Assembly: GCA_035556735.1 (NCBI GenBank)
Contig: DATMFF010000010.1
Location: 1-64,000 of the forward strand
Length of the DNA: 64,000 nucleotides
Direction of reading: 5' to 3'
From: CANJBX01 sp035556735
GTDB taxonomy: Bacteria; Pseudomonadota; Alphaproteobacteria; Rhizobiales; Xanthobacteraceae
Shown here: positions 47,978-58,846 of the stretch, piece by piece
How positions within the stretch are numbered: position 1 is the stretch's first letter
Layout of the letters: each line of letters begins with the position of its first letter
Program-made: the position numbers and the translations under genes
Notes under the pieces: generated by a model
Seen by the model: the letters and a program-made list of their open reading frames with translations, nothing else
Databases searched by the model: none
What the model was told of the DNA's origin: nothing

Positions 47978-48000
47978 GAGATTAGTCTTAAGATAATCTC
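47978..48000. promoter_or_regulatory. 23-bp near-perfect palindrome in the divergent promoter
   Basis: Arms GAGATTA and TAATCTC flank a centre containing the palindrome TCTTAAGA. It lies in the only AT-rich patch between the divergent paralogue-1 and decarboxylase genes. Candidate operator for both. Confidence 0.55.
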
Positions 48001-48038
48001 TAATTCCGCGTGTCCGGAGCTTGGGGCGAACGGCCGCC

Positions 48039-49028
48039 ATGTCCTTGCACCTGCAACGCCGCATCCTGGTCACTGGCGGATCGGGATTTCTCGGGTCCCA
48101 CCTCTGCGACCGCCTGCTCGACGCAGGTGCGGAGGTGCTCTGCCTCGACAACTTCTACACGGGCACCCGGCGCAACATCGAGCACCTGATCGGCCACCGG
48201 CGCTTCGAACTCGCGCGCCACGACGTGACGTTTCCGTTCTACGCGGAGGTGGACGAGATCTACAACCTCGCCTGCCCAGCCTCGCCGGTCCATTACCAGC
48301 ACGATCCCGTGCAGACCACCAAGACCAGCGTGCACGGCGCCATCAACATGCTCGGCCTCGCCAAGCGGGTGCGCGCCAGGATCCTGCAGGCCTCGACCTC
48401 GGAGGTGTACGGCGATCCCGCCGTCCATCCGCAGCCGGAGAGCTACTGGGGCAACGTCAATCCGATCGGCGTGCGCTCCTGCTACGACGAGGGCAAGCGC
48501 TGCGCCGAGACGCTGTTCTTCGACTATCGGCGCCAGCATGGCTTGCGCATCAAGGTGGCGCGCATCTTCAACACCTACGGTCCGCGCATGCATCCGAACG
48601 ACGGGCGCGTGGTGTCGAACTTCATCGTGCAGGCGTTGCTCGGGCGCGACATCACCGTCTACAGTGACGGCACGCAGTCGCGCGCCTTCTGCTACGTGGA
48701 CGATCTCGTCGACGCATTGCTGCGTCTGATGGCGACCGGCGACGAGGTCACCGGCCCGATCAACGTCGGCAATCCCGCCGAGTTCACCATCCGCGAGCTT
48801 GCCGAACTGGTCATCGAGCTCACCGGATCGCGCTCGCGTATCGTTCACCGCGCCAGGCCCGAGGACGATCCGCGCCAGCGCCGGCCGGACATTTCCATGG
48901 CCAAGGATGTGCTCGGCTGGCAGCCGACGACCAGCCTGCGTGACGGGCTGACGCGCACCATCGCCTATTTCGAGGACCTGCTGCGCGACCCCGTGACGCA
49001 CGATCGATTCGCGCGCGAGCCGGCCTGA
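48039..49028 (+). CDS. UDP-glucuronate decarboxylase-like NAD-dependent epimerase, 329 aa
   Basis: Extended SDR with VTGGSGFLGSHLCDRLL, LDNFYTGTRRNIEHL, LACPASPVHYQHDPVQTTKT and STSEVYGDP, and YDEGKRCAETL with the catalytic Tyr-Lys. This set is characteristic of UDP-xylose synthase (UXS), which makes UDP-xylose from UDP-glucuronate. ATG 48039 is preferred; TTG 48021 is possible. It is flanked on both sides by paralogous glycosyltransferase-like genes on the other strand, pointing to a xylose- or pentose-containing surface glycan. Confidence 0.85.
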   Translation: MSLHLQRRILVTGGSGFLGSHLCDRLLDAGAEVLCLDNFYTGTRRNIEHLIGHRRFELARHDVTFPFYAEVDEIYNLACPASPVHYQHDPVQTTKTSVHGAINMLGLAKRVRARILQASTSEVYGDPAVHPQPESYWGNVNPIGVRSCYDEGKRCAETLFFDYRRQHGLRIKVARIFNTYGPRMHPNDGRVVSNFIVQALLGRDITVYSDGTQSRAFCYVDDLVDALLRLMATGDEVTGPINVGNPAEFTIRELAELVIELTGSRSRIVHRARPEDDPRQRRPDISMAKDVLGWQPTTSLRDGLTRTIAYFEDLLRDPVTHDRFAREPA

Positions 49029-49050
49029 GGCGCGGTCGCGCGCAACAGCA

Positions 49051-49875
49051 TCATGTCGCCGGGTAGTGCGCCGCCATGGCCGCGCGCAGGTCGGGGAATC
49101 GGTCGTACTGGTGGCAGATCGCCGGCAGGTGCCCGTCGCTGGTGCGGATGCGCATGTCGTCGCCGAGCACGTAGCGCGCGCGCGGCTCCAGCGCCATCGT
49201 GGCGATGTGGCCGTTGTTCTCGTGCACGACGCCCGCGCTGCGTTCGTCGAGGTGGACGAGGTAGTTGTGCAGGGCCTGGTCGTAGCCGTGCCCGATCTCG
49301 CGATAGATCCGGTACGGGATCGCCTGGATGCGCTCCGTCATCCGGTCGAGATAGGCGAGCATGGCGTGCGCGCCTCCGATGGTGATGCCGCTGCAGCTGA
49401 TGCGGCGCGGCGCCAGCGCCTTGACGTCCTGCACGCCAAAGCAGCCGCGCACCCAGCGCGCGTTGGTCTCGTCGGTGCCGATGGTGCGCACCGCGCTTTC
49501 GAGGAAGAAGTGGCAGCGCGGGTTGGCGAGGCCCTCGAACGGATGGGCCTGGAACACGACGTCGCGCGTGTCCGACAGCATGACCTGGTCATAGCGCTGG
49601 AGGTGTTGGCGCAGATAGTCGGCGTAGATCGTGTAGCGCCGGGCGTGCGGCGAGCGGCTGAACGAGCGGATCTGCACGAGCGGCATGGACTCGATGCCGT
49701 GGCGGCGCAGGTAACGCGACACGGCCAGCCCCGGCCAGCGCACCAGCATCAGGACGTCGCCGCGATATCCGCAGGCGCGCAGCGATTCCACGAAGACGCG
49801 CACGTCGTCGACGCCAAAGCCGATGGCCGCCCCGAGCACGAGGCGGCGGGAATCGGGAATGGAGACAGCGTCCAT
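49051..49875 (-). CDS. Putative glycosyltransferase-like protein, 274 aa (paralogue 2)
   Basis: Same plan as the gene at 47016-47846: RRLVLGAAIGFGVDDVRVFV at the start, YDQVMLSDTRDVVFQAHPF, RRISCSGITIGGAHAMLAYLD and the end DGHLPAICHQYDRFPDLRAAM. Start ATG 49875. It is convergent with the UXS-like gene, 22 bases apart. Divergence between the two copies is large enough for different acceptors. Confidence 0.65.
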   Translation of the reverse strand: MDAVSIPDSRRLVLGAAIGFGVDDVRVFVESLRACGYRGDVLMLVRWPGLAVSRYLRRHGIESMPLVQIRSFSRSPHARRYTIYADYLRQHLQRYDQVMLSDTRDVVFQAHPFEGLANPRCHFFLESAVRTIGTDETNARWVRGCFGVQDVKALAPRRISCSGITIGGAHAMLAYLDRMTERIQAIPYRIYREIGHGYDQALHNYLVHLDERSAGVVHENNGHIATMALEPRARYVLGDDMRIRTSDGHLPAICHQYDRFPDLRAAMAAHYPAT

Positions 49876-50019
49876 GGCAGCGCTCACGGCCGGTGGGCGG
49901 GAGGCGGTGTCGGTGGCGGTGCCCGAAAAGCGTAGCCGGCCGGCTTGCAAAAGCAATCGTCCTGGGCATCCCTGCGGGGCCCCGCCGAGCGGGCCCAGAT
50001 CACCTGACCAAGGAGCGAC

Positions 50020-51222
50020 ATGCCAGGCGCCGGAACCGACAAGACCAGGAACTGGATCGAGCAGCCGGGCCCGGCGGTGATCCTGGTCGAGCCGCAACTC
50101 GGAGAGAACATCGGCGCGGCGGCGCGGGTGATGGCCAACTTCGGCGTGAGCCGGCTACGGCTCGTCTCCCCGCGGCAGGCGTGGCCGAATCCGAAGGCGC
50201 GCATGATGGCGGCCGGCGCCGACCGCGTCCTGGACGCGGCCGCCCTGTTCGGCACGGTGGGGGAGGCGGTCGCCGACTGCACGTTCCTGCTGGCGACGAC
50301 GGCGCGCGCTCACGATCAGGCCAAGCCGGTGATCTCGCCGCAGGAGGCGGCGCAGGCGCTGGCTGCGCGTGTGGCGACCGGCGACAGCGTGGGCATCCTG
50401 TTCGGCCGCGAGCGCATCGGCCTGACCAACGAGGAAGTCGCCATCGCCGATGCGATCGTGACGCTGCCGGTCAACCCCGCTTTCGCCTCGCTCAACCTCG
50501 CGCAGGCGGTCGCGGTGCTCTCCTACGAATGGTTCAAGCTCACCAGCGGCAACGCGCTCCCGTTCGCCATGCCGCAGAAATCCGCGCCTGCGCCCAAGCA
50601 GCAGATGGCCGCCTTCCTCGCCACCATCGAGCGCGCGCTCGATCGCGTGGAATATTTCCGTCCCGAGGAGAAGCGCGCGACCATGATGATCAACCTGCAG
50701 AACATCTTCGCGCGCATGCAGCCGACCCAGCAGGACATCCAGACGCTCTCGGGCATCATCCGTGCCATCGCGGAGGGCAAGAAGGGGCCGGCGCGTGGCG
50801 GCATCCTCGACGGCGAGCAGGCGGTGCAGCTGCGCGCGCTGCTCGCCGAGCACGGGGAGGGGCGCACGCCGTCCGAGCGCACGCCGGTGCGCGGCCTCGC
50901 CAAGCTGTTGCGGCGAAACCCGACCGACGCGGAGCGCGCGTTATGGGAGGCGATGACCCGCGACCGGCGGTTCGCCGCGCGCGGCTTCAAGCGGCAGGTG
51001 CCGATCGGCCCCCACGTCGTGGACATCGTGTCGTTCCGCGAGCGCACGGTCATCGACATCGTGCCCGCCGCGGAGAACGCGGACGCGGCGCGCTCGCGCG
51101 CGCAAAGGATTGCGTGGCTGCGCGAGCGTGATTATCAGGTGTTCGAAGTGACCGCGCAGGAGATCGAGCGCGATCCGCGGGCCGTGTGCGACCGTCTGGC
51201 GGGCGCTATCCCGTCTTCTTGA
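50020..51222 (+). CDS. TrmJ-like SPOUT RNA methyltransferase fused to DUF559 domain, 400 aa
   Basis: Residues about 17-175 form a SPOUT methyltransferase (VILVEPQLGENIGAAARVM, ILFGRERIGLTNEEV, LPVNPAFASLNLAQAVAVLSYEW) of the TrmJ/LasT group, which 2'-O-methylates tRNA. A helical segment extends to about 290. Residues about 292-395 are DUF559 (LAKLLRRNPTDAERALWEAM, RGFKRQVPIGPHVVDIVSF), a Vsr-like nuclease fold. Its usual acidic EVDGGQH strand is VIDIVPAAEN here, so nuclease activity is doubtful. ATG 50020 follows AAGGAGCG. The fusion is in one continuous frame with no sign of error. Confidence 0.85.
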   Translation: MPGAGTDKTRNWIEQPGPAVILVEPQLGENIGAAARVMANFGVSRLRLVSPRQAWPNPKARMMAAGADRVLDAAALFGTVGEAVADCTFLLATTARAHDQAKPVISPQEAAQALAARVATGDSVGILFGRERIGLTNEEVAIADAIVTLPVNPAFASLNLAQAVAVLSYEWFKLTSGNALPFAMPQKSAPAPKQQMAAFLATIERALDRVEYFRPEEKRATMMINLQNIFARMQPTQQDIQTLSGIIRAIAEGKKGPARGGILDGEQAVQLRALLAEHGEGRTPSERTPVRGLAKLLRRNPTDAERALWEAMTRDRRFAARGFKRQVPIGPHVVDIVSFRERTVIDIVPAAENADAARSRAQRIAWLRERDYQVFEVTAQEIERDPRAVCDRLAGAIPSS

Positions 51223-51529
51223 TGTCGGCGATCGCGACGGCCAGCAGTTCGTCCATCTTGCGGCGGATATCGACCTCGGACACGCCGATGCTCTTCGCCT
51301 CGAAGTCGTTGCGGATCTTGGCGAGCACGTCGGAGTCGCCCGGCGTATCGAAATCCGCCACGACGACTTCCTTGGCGTAGGCCTCGGCGGCAGGGCCCGA
51401 CAGGCCGAGCCGTTCGGCGGCCCACAGGCCCAGGGCCTTGTTGCGCCGGGCCTCGGCCTTGAACCTGAGCTCTTCGTCGTGGGCGAACTTCTTCTCGAAA
51501 CCCTCTTCGCGCTTGTCGAACGTGGTCAT
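51206..51529 (-). CDS. F1-ATPase inhibitor zeta subunit (DUF1476), 107 aa
   Basis: The alphaproteobacterial zeta subunit blocks reverse ATP hydrolysis by F1F0-ATP synthase. The start MTTFDKREEGFEKKFAHDEE and RFKAEARRNKALGLWAAE are diagnostic, followed by a four-helix body. Start ATG 51529. It overlaps the convergent methyltransferase-fusion gene by 17 bases at the ends. The 340-base gap to purC contains no further gene. Confidence 0.92.
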   Translation of the reverse strand: MTTFDKREEGFEKKFAHDEELRFKAEARRNKALGLWAAERLGLSGPAAEAYAKEVVVADFDTPGDSDVLAKIRNDFEAKSIGVSEVDIRRKMDELLAVAIADIKKTG

Positions 51530-51869
51530 TGCTTCCCCGCTTGCCATCGCCTGGTCGCCGACGTTTCGCCGCCTGACGGGCCGGCAACATGATCGGGAAC
51601 CTTGATGAAAATATGTATGTTTCGGCGCCTTGCATATCGAGCCTGGGGCGTCAAGGCAACGTCCGCAACGTCGCAACATGGCCATTGCGGTCATCCGGCG
51701 CGGGGTCTATGTCATGGGTGCTCCGCGCTGCGTTTTTGTCCTGTGCGGAGGGGCTGGTCGCCACGTTTCGCGTCAGGTTTTTGGCGCCGCTCGCATCCGC
51801 CGCCGCGGACCTCGAACTCAAAGGAGCCACGGCAATCCGATGGATTTCCTCAAGCCACGGTACACCCCG

Positions 51870-52637
51870 ATGAGCCGCCGTCGCCGTATCTATGAAGGCA
51901 AGGCGAAGGTCCTCTATGAAGGACCGGAGCCTGGAACGCTGATTCAGCACTTCAAGGACGATGCCACTGCGTTCAATGCCAAAAAGCACGAGGTGATCGA
52001 GGGCAAGGGCGTCCTCAACAACCGTATCTCCGAATACGTGTTCCAGCACCTCAACAACATCGGCGTGCCGACCCACTTCATCAAGCGGCTCAACATGCGC
52101 GAGCAGCTGATTCGCGAGGTGGAGATCATCCCGCTCGAGGTCGTGGTGCGGAACGTCGCCGCCGGCTCGCTGTCGCAGCGCCTCGGCATCGAGGAAGGCA
52201 CGCAGCTTCCGCGCTCGATCATCGAATTTTATTATAAAAACGACGCCCTCGGTGACCCGATGGTGTCGGAAGAGCACATTACCGCGTTCGGCTGGGCGAA
52301 TCCCCAGGAGATCGACGACATCATGGCGCTCGCCATCCGCGTCAACGATTTCCTGACCGGGCTTTTCCTCGGCGTCGGCATCCGTCTCGTCGACTTCAAG
52401 ATGGAATGCGGACGCCTGTGGGAGAACGAGATGCTGCGCATCGTCGTGGCCGACGAGATTTCTCCCGACAGCTGCCGGCTGTGGGACATCAAATCGAACG
52501 AGAAGCTCGACAAGGATCGCTTCCGCCGCGATCTCGGCGGGCTGGTCGAGGCCTATACCGAGGTCGCCAAGCGGCTCGGCATCATCGCCGAGAACGAGCG
52601 GCCGCAGGGCTCCGGACCGATCCTCGTCAAAGGCTGA
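51870..52637 (+). CDS. purC: SAICAR synthetase PurC, 255 aa
   Basis: Ligates aspartate to carboxyaminoimidazole ribotide in purine synthesis. MSRRRRIYEGKAKVLYEG, VVVRNVAAGSLSQRLGIEEG, FYYKNDALGDPMVS and RLVDFKMECGR are strongly conserved. ATG 51870 matches the usual rhizobial start; ATG 51840 has the better AAGGAG but adds ten non-conserved residues. First gene of the purC-(decarboxylase)-purS-purQ-purL run. Confidence 0.95.
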   Translation: MSRRRRIYEGKAKVLYEGPEPGTLIQHFKDDATAFNAKKHEVIEGKGVLNNRISEYVFQHLNNIGVPTHFIKRLNMREQLIREVEIIPLEVVVRNVAAGSLSQRLGIEEGTQLPRSIIEFYYKNDALGDPMVSEEHITAFGWANPQEIDDIMALAIRVNDFLTGLFLGVGIRLVDFKMECGRLWENEMLRIVVADEISPDSCRLWDIKSNEKLDKDRFRRDLGGLVEAYTEVAKRLGIIAENERPQGSGPILVKG

Positions 52638-52656
52638 TTGTCAAAAGGGGGCGAGC

Positions 52657-53394
52657 GTGGCGAAGCAGCACACCATCGGCTTGGTCGTACCTTTCGCGGA
52701 TGACCGCGTGCCCGACGAGGGCCTCAAGATGTATCCCGACGTGACCTTCGTTCCGAGGGGCACGGGCGTGCGCTCGCTCACCCCGGAAGGCTACGACGCC
52801 GCCGTCGGCAAGATCGTGCCTGCGGCCGAGGATCTCGCACGCAAGGGCGTCGAGGCGGTGATGGTGATCGGCACGTCGCTGACGTTCTATCGCGGCCCCG
52901 AGTTCCACGACGAACTGCTCGACAAGGTGCGCCGCGTCACCGGGCTGCCGTGCAGCACCATGAGCCAGGCGATCGTGGACGGGCTTCACGCCGTCGGTGC
53001 GACCAAGGTCGCCGTCAGCACGGCCTATTCCGACGTGGTGAACGACAAGCTGCGCGAATGGCTCGTCTACAACAAGTTCGACGTGCGCGCTCTCGAGTGC
53101 TTCGGTATCACCGAGTTCGGCGGCGGCGCCGTCCGCAAGACCGAGGACGAGATCATCGAGCTGACCGCGACGGCCTGCGCCAGGGCGCCGGATGCCGACG
53201 GTGCGCTGATTTCCTGCGGCGGCCTGCGCACGCTCAACTGCGCCAAACCGATCGAGGAGCGCTGCGGGGTTCCGGTCGTGTCCAGCACGCAGTCCGCGTT
53301 CTGGGCCGCGCTGCGTCTCGTGGGCGAGAGCGGTCGGATCTCCGGCTACGGGCGCATGCTGGAAGAGGCGCAGGCCCCCGAGCTGGTGCACTGA
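52657..53394 (+). CDS. Arylmalonate decarboxylase-family protein, 245 aa
   Basis: The enzyme is of the Asp/Glu racemase superfamily. GTSLTFYRG (oxyanion hole), STAYSDVVND and ALISCGGL with catalytic Cys187 match bacterial arylmalonate decarboxylase closely; that family has a single active cysteine, as here. AMDase removes CO2 from disubstituted malonates; maleate isomerases are relatives. GTG 52657 follows GGGGCGAG. It is placed 19 bases after purC and before purS, so it is co-transcribed with purine genes, although no purine role is known. Confidence 0.82.
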   Translation: MAKQHTIGLVVPFADDRVPDEGLKMYPDVTFVPRGTGVRSLTPEGYDAAVGKIVPAAEDLARKGVEAVMVIGTSLTFYRGPEFHDELLDKVRRVTGLPCSTMSQAIVDGLHAVGATKVAVSTAYSDVVNDKLREWLVYNKFDVRALECFGITEFGGGAVRKTEDEIIELTATACARAPDADGALISCGGLRTLNCAKPIEERCGVPVVSSTQSAFWAALRLVGESGRISGYGRMLEEAQAPELVH

Positions 53395-53511
53395 AATTTC
53401 GCTGGGCAAGTCGGTTGGCGCTGTTGCCGGGCTTGACCCGGCAATCCATCCTTTGAAAAAGGATGGCAGCCGCAGGCCCGGCCTGCATTCCCATCGGCCG
53501 GAAAGGGTCGC

Positions 53512-53754
53512 ATGAAGGCGCGCGTCACCGTCACGTTGAAATCCGGCATCCTCGATCCGCAGGGGAAGGCCATCGAGGGCGCGCTCAAGTCGCTCGGTGT
53601 CGCGGGCGTCGCCAGCGTGCGCCAGGGCAAGGTGTTCGACATCGAGATCGAGGGCGCCGACCGGGCGCGCGCGGAAGCGGTGCTCAAGGAAGCGGCCGAG
53701 AAGCTGCTCGCCAATACGGTGATCGAGAACTACCGCGTGGACGTGCTGCCGTGA
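53512..53754 (+). CDS. purS: FGAM synthase subunit PurS, 80 aa
   Basis: Small bridging subunit of the three-part formylglycinamidine synthase. MKARVTVTLKSGILDPQGKAI and ENYRVDVLP are typical. Between it and the decarboxylase gene lies a short GC-rich inverted repeat (TTGCCGGG...CCCGGCAA, about 53423-53444). It is followed by purQ after 51 bases. Confidence 0.95.
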   Translation: MKARVTVTLKSGILDPQGKAIEGALKSLGVAGVASVRQGKVFDIEIEGADRARAEAVLKEAAEKLLANTVIENYRVDVLP

Positions 53755-53805
53755 CGCCGGCGCGCGCGGTTGCATCGGGCGCCGCCGCCCCCAATTGAGA
53801 CGCAG

Positions 53806-54507
53806 ATGAAAGCCGCCGTTCTCGTTTTTCCGGGCATCAATCGCGAGCGCGACATGGCGCGCACGCTCAGGCTCGTCTCCGGCCGCGAGCCGGCGATGGT
53901 GTGGCACGCCGACACGGCGCTGCCGCCCGGGACCGATCTCGTGGTGGTGCCGGGGGGGTTCTCCTATGGCGATTACCTGCGCTGCGGGGCGATCGCGGCG
54001 CGCGCGCCGATCATGGACGCGGTGCGCGCCTTCGCCGACAAGGGCGGCCTCGTGCTCGGCGTCTGCAACGGCTTCCAGATCCTGTGCGAGAGCGGGCTGC
54101 TCCCGGGCGTGCTGATGCGCAATCAGAACCTGCGCTTCATCTGCCGCGACGTCTATCTGCGCGTGGAGCGCTCGGATACGCCGTTCACGCGCGGCTACAA
54201 CGCCGGCCAGGTGATCCGCGTCCCGGTCGCGCACGGCGAGGGCAACTACATCGCCGACGGCGAGACCATCGCGCGGCTGGAAGGCGAGGGGCGCGTGCTG
54301 TTCCGCTACGCCTCGCCCGACGGCCTGCTCGATCCCGACTGGAACCACAACGGCGCCATCAACGGCATCGCCGGCATCCTCGGCGAGCGCGGCAACGTGC
54401 TCGGAATGATGCCGCATCCGGAGAACCACGTCGAAGCCTCGATGGGCCGCACCGACGGCCGCGGCCTGTTCGCCGGGCTCGTCGATCACCTCGCGCAGGC
54501 GGCATAG
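53806..54507 (+). CDS. purQ: FGAM synthase glutaminase subunit PurQ, 233 aa
   Basis: Class I glutamine amidotransferase that supplies ammonia to PurL. The nucleophile elbow GVCNGFQILCE has the catalytic Cys, and MMPHPENH supplies the His-x-Glu pair. Start ATG 53806. Co-transcribed with purS and purL (33-base gap). Confidence 0.96.
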   Translation: MKAAVLVFPGINRERDMARTLRLVSGREPAMVWHADTALPPGTDLVVVPGGFSYGDYLRCGAIAARAPIMDAVRAFADKGGLVLGVCNGFQILCESGLLPGVLMRNQNLRFICRDVYLRVERSDTPFTRGYNAGQVIRVPVAHGEGNYIADGETIARLEGEGRVLFRYASPDGLLDPDWNHNGAINGIAGILGERGNVLGMMPHPENHVEASMGRTDGRGLFAGLVDHLAQAA

Positions 54508-54539
54508 GAGTCGAGGCCGCCCGAGGCGGGTCACATCGC

Positions 54540-56765
<2,226 letters not shown>

Positions 56766-56803
56766 CGCGCGTCCTGCTTCTCGCTGACGAGACGCTTCAA
56801 CCC

Positions 56804-56832
56804 GGAACCCGCGCGAGCGCGGGTTCCGTTTG
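56804..56832. terminator. Terminator between purL and the cysteine-rich protein gene
   Basis: Arms GGAACCCGC / GCGGGTTCC with a short loop, followed by GTTTGC; serves two convergent genes. Confidence 0.75.
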
Positions 56833-56852
56833 CTGTGCGCAGATCTGCGCGT

Positions 56853-57923
56853 TCAACGCGCCGCCGCGCGGGCTTGCGCGAGTGCGGCCTTGCAGCCGGG
56901 CGTGATCCGATCCTCGTTCGCCGCGAGGCACGTCAGGATGCGGCCGCCGCCGGGCGGCAGCTCGCAGACGGTGCGGCGCTCGAGCGCGCAGGCGCGCGCC
57001 ACCATCAGCTCGACGCGTGGCGGCACCGGGCCGATGGGCGCACCGGCCGCCGGAGCCGCGGCCGGTGCTGCGGCGGTGGCGGGCGCCGACGCCGGCGCGC
57101 CGCCGATCGCGGCGACCGCGCTCCTGCACGCAGGCGAGAGCGCCGCCGCATTGCGCTGCAGGCACTGCAGGGCCTCGGCTCCGCCCGGGCTGACGCCGGA
57201 GCACTTCGACATGAAGTCGTTGCGGCAGGACTGCCGCATGGCGTTCTGCTGGGCCGCCGTCGGCTGGGCGGGAGCCGCCGCCGCTGGGGCGGGAGCGGCC
57301 GGCGCAGGAGCGGCGGTGCGCGCCGGGGCTGCGGGCGCCGCCGGAGCCGTGGGCGCGATCGCGGCGACCGCGCTCTTGCACGCGGGCGAGAGCTTTGCCG
57401 CATTGCGCTGCAGGCACTGCAGGGCCTCGGCGCCGCCGGGGCTGACGCCCGAGCAGTTCGACATGAAGTCCGAGCGGCAGGACTGCCGCATGGCGTCCTG
57501 CTGCGCGGCCGTCGGCTTGGCCGGCGCCGCTGGCGCCGGGGCCGCCGTGCGTGCGGGCGCAGCAGGTGCCGCCGGCGTCGCGGCTGAAGGGGCGGCCGGA
57601 GCCGGCGGCTCTGCTGCACGCGGGGGCGCCGCGGCGGCAGGAGGAGATGCGGCGGCAGCCGGCGCGGGCGCCGGCGGAGTGAGGGCATCGACGGCGGTGC
57701 GGCAGGCAGGCGAGAGCTTGGCCACGTTGCGCTGCAGGCATTGCAGGGCTTCGGCCCCGCCGCGCTTCACGCCCGAGCAGTTCGACATGAAATCGGAGCG
57801 GCAGGATTGCCGCAGGGCGTCCTGCTGCTGGGCAGTGGGCTGTGCCGCGGCTGGCAACGCGAACGCGAGCCAAGCGCTCGTCATTGCCGCGCCGGCCGCT
57901 GTGAGCAAACGGAGTGATGTCAT
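56853..57923 (-). CDS. Exported cysteine-rich repeat protein, 356 aa
   Basis: Signal peptide, then three near-identical blocks of about 55 residues, each with CRSDFMSNCSGV and GGAEALQCLQRNxAKLSPAC (four cysteines). Long alanine/proline linkers separate them, and a divergent fourth block (RACALERRTVCELPPGGG, LTCLAANEDRITPGC) ends the protein. The blocks resemble the GLG1-type cysteine-rich repeat. Internal disulfides and a periplasmic or envelope location are likely. Length polymorphism by recombination between blocks is possible. No enzymatic role is visible. Confidence 0.78.
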   Translation of the reverse strand: MTSLRLLTAAGAAMTSAWLAFALPAAAQPTAQQQDALRQSCRSDFMSNCSGVKRGGAEALQCLQRNVAKLSPACRTAVDALTPPAPAPAAAASPPAAAAPPRAAEPPAPAAPSAATPAAPAAPARTAAPAPAAPAKPTAAQQDAMRQSCRSDFMSNCSGVSPGGAEALQCLQRNAAKLSPACKSAVAAIAPTAPAAPAAPARTAAPAPAAPAPAAAAPAQPTAAQQNAMRQSCRNDFMSKCSGVSPGGAEALQCLQRNAAALSPACRSAVAAIGGAPASAPATAAAPAAAPAAGAPIGPVPPRVELMVARACALERRTVCELPPGGGRILTCLAANEDRITPGCKAALAQARAAAR

Positions 57924-58130
57924 ACTCGTCCCCTTCAGATGCGACGGCGCGCGTTAGCAAAGGCGCCGAGCCTGACGAGTAGCCTCTGCGCCTGTCGCGG
58001 TCGATGAACAAATTTGAGTTGATTTCCGGGTCGTAAATGCGGCTGATCTGTCGGGCGAGCGGGCGACTCTGGTACCGCAGGATTCTGCGACCTTCCGCGG
58101 TCCGCCGCCGGGTGTGAAGGAGACGGCGTC

Positions 58131-58361
58131 ATGCCGATGGCAGCCAACGACATCGAACGGTTGATCAAGGCCCGCATCCCGGATGCCCAGGTGACCATTC
58201 GCGACCTCGCCGGAGACGGGGATCATTATGCGGCGACGGTCATCGCCGAGTCGTTCCGCGGCAAGTCGCGCGTGCAGCAGCACCAGATGGTTTACGAGGC
58301 GCTCAAGGCGGAGATGGGCGGCCAGCTTCACGCGCTGGCGCTGCAGACCGGCACCCCTTGA
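58131..58361 (+). CDS. BolA-family protein, 76 aa
   Basis: Small BolA fold (IERLIKARIPDAQVTIRDL, HYAATVIAESFRGKSRVQQH with the conserved His/arginine region, MVYEALKAEMGG). BolA proteins partner with CGFS glutaredoxins in iron-sulfur and iron sensing, and the glutaredoxin gene follows 113 bases on. ATG 58131 is seven bases after AAGGAG. Confidence 0.9.
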   Translation: MPMAANDIERLIKARIPDAQVTIRDLAGDGDHYAATVIAESFRGKSRVQQHQMVYEALKAEMGGQLHALALQTGTP

Positions 58362-58474
58362 CGCGGCTGGACGTGCTCCGGGGGCCCTTGGGATCGCGCC
58401 TCACCTGCGCTACATATAGGACTTAGCGGGCTCGAAGCGCCGGCCTTGAACCGGCGCCAATCAGGAACAAATTC

Positions 58475-58813
58475 ATGAGCATCAACCAGTTCATCGACAG
58501 CGAAGTGAAGTCGAACGACGTCGTCCTGTTCATGAAGGGAACGCCGCAGTTTCCGCAGTGCGGGTTCTCCGGGCAGGTCGTGCAGATCCTCGATTACCTG
58601 GGCGTGCCCTACAAGGGGCTGAACGTTCTGGAGTCGGACGAACTGCGCAACGGCATCAAGGCCTATTCGAACTGGCCGACCATTCCCCAGCTCTACGTCA
58701 AGGGCGAGTTCGTCGGCGGCTGCGACATCGTGCGCGAGATGTTCCAGGCCAGCGAGCTGCAGCAGCTTCTCAAGGACAAGGGCGTCCCGGTGAAGGAAGG
58801 CGCGCCGACCTGA
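58475..58813 (+). CDS. grxD: Monothiol glutaredoxin Grx4/GrxD, 112 aa
   Basis: The active site CGFS lies in FPQCGFSGQVVQIL, with FMKGTPQ before it and the glutathione-binding NWPTIPQLYVKGEFVGGCDI after it. This is the iron-sulfur cluster carrier type. It is paired with BolA. Start ATG 58475. Confidence 0.95.
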   Translation: MSINQFIDSEVKSNDVVLFMKGTPQFPQCGFSGQVVQILDYLGVPYKGLNVLESDELRNGIKAYSNWPTIPQLYVKGEFVGGCDIVREMFQASELQQLLKDKGVPVKEGAPT

Positions 58814-58846
58814 CGCCGCCGGTGCGGCCCGCATGATACCACTGGG

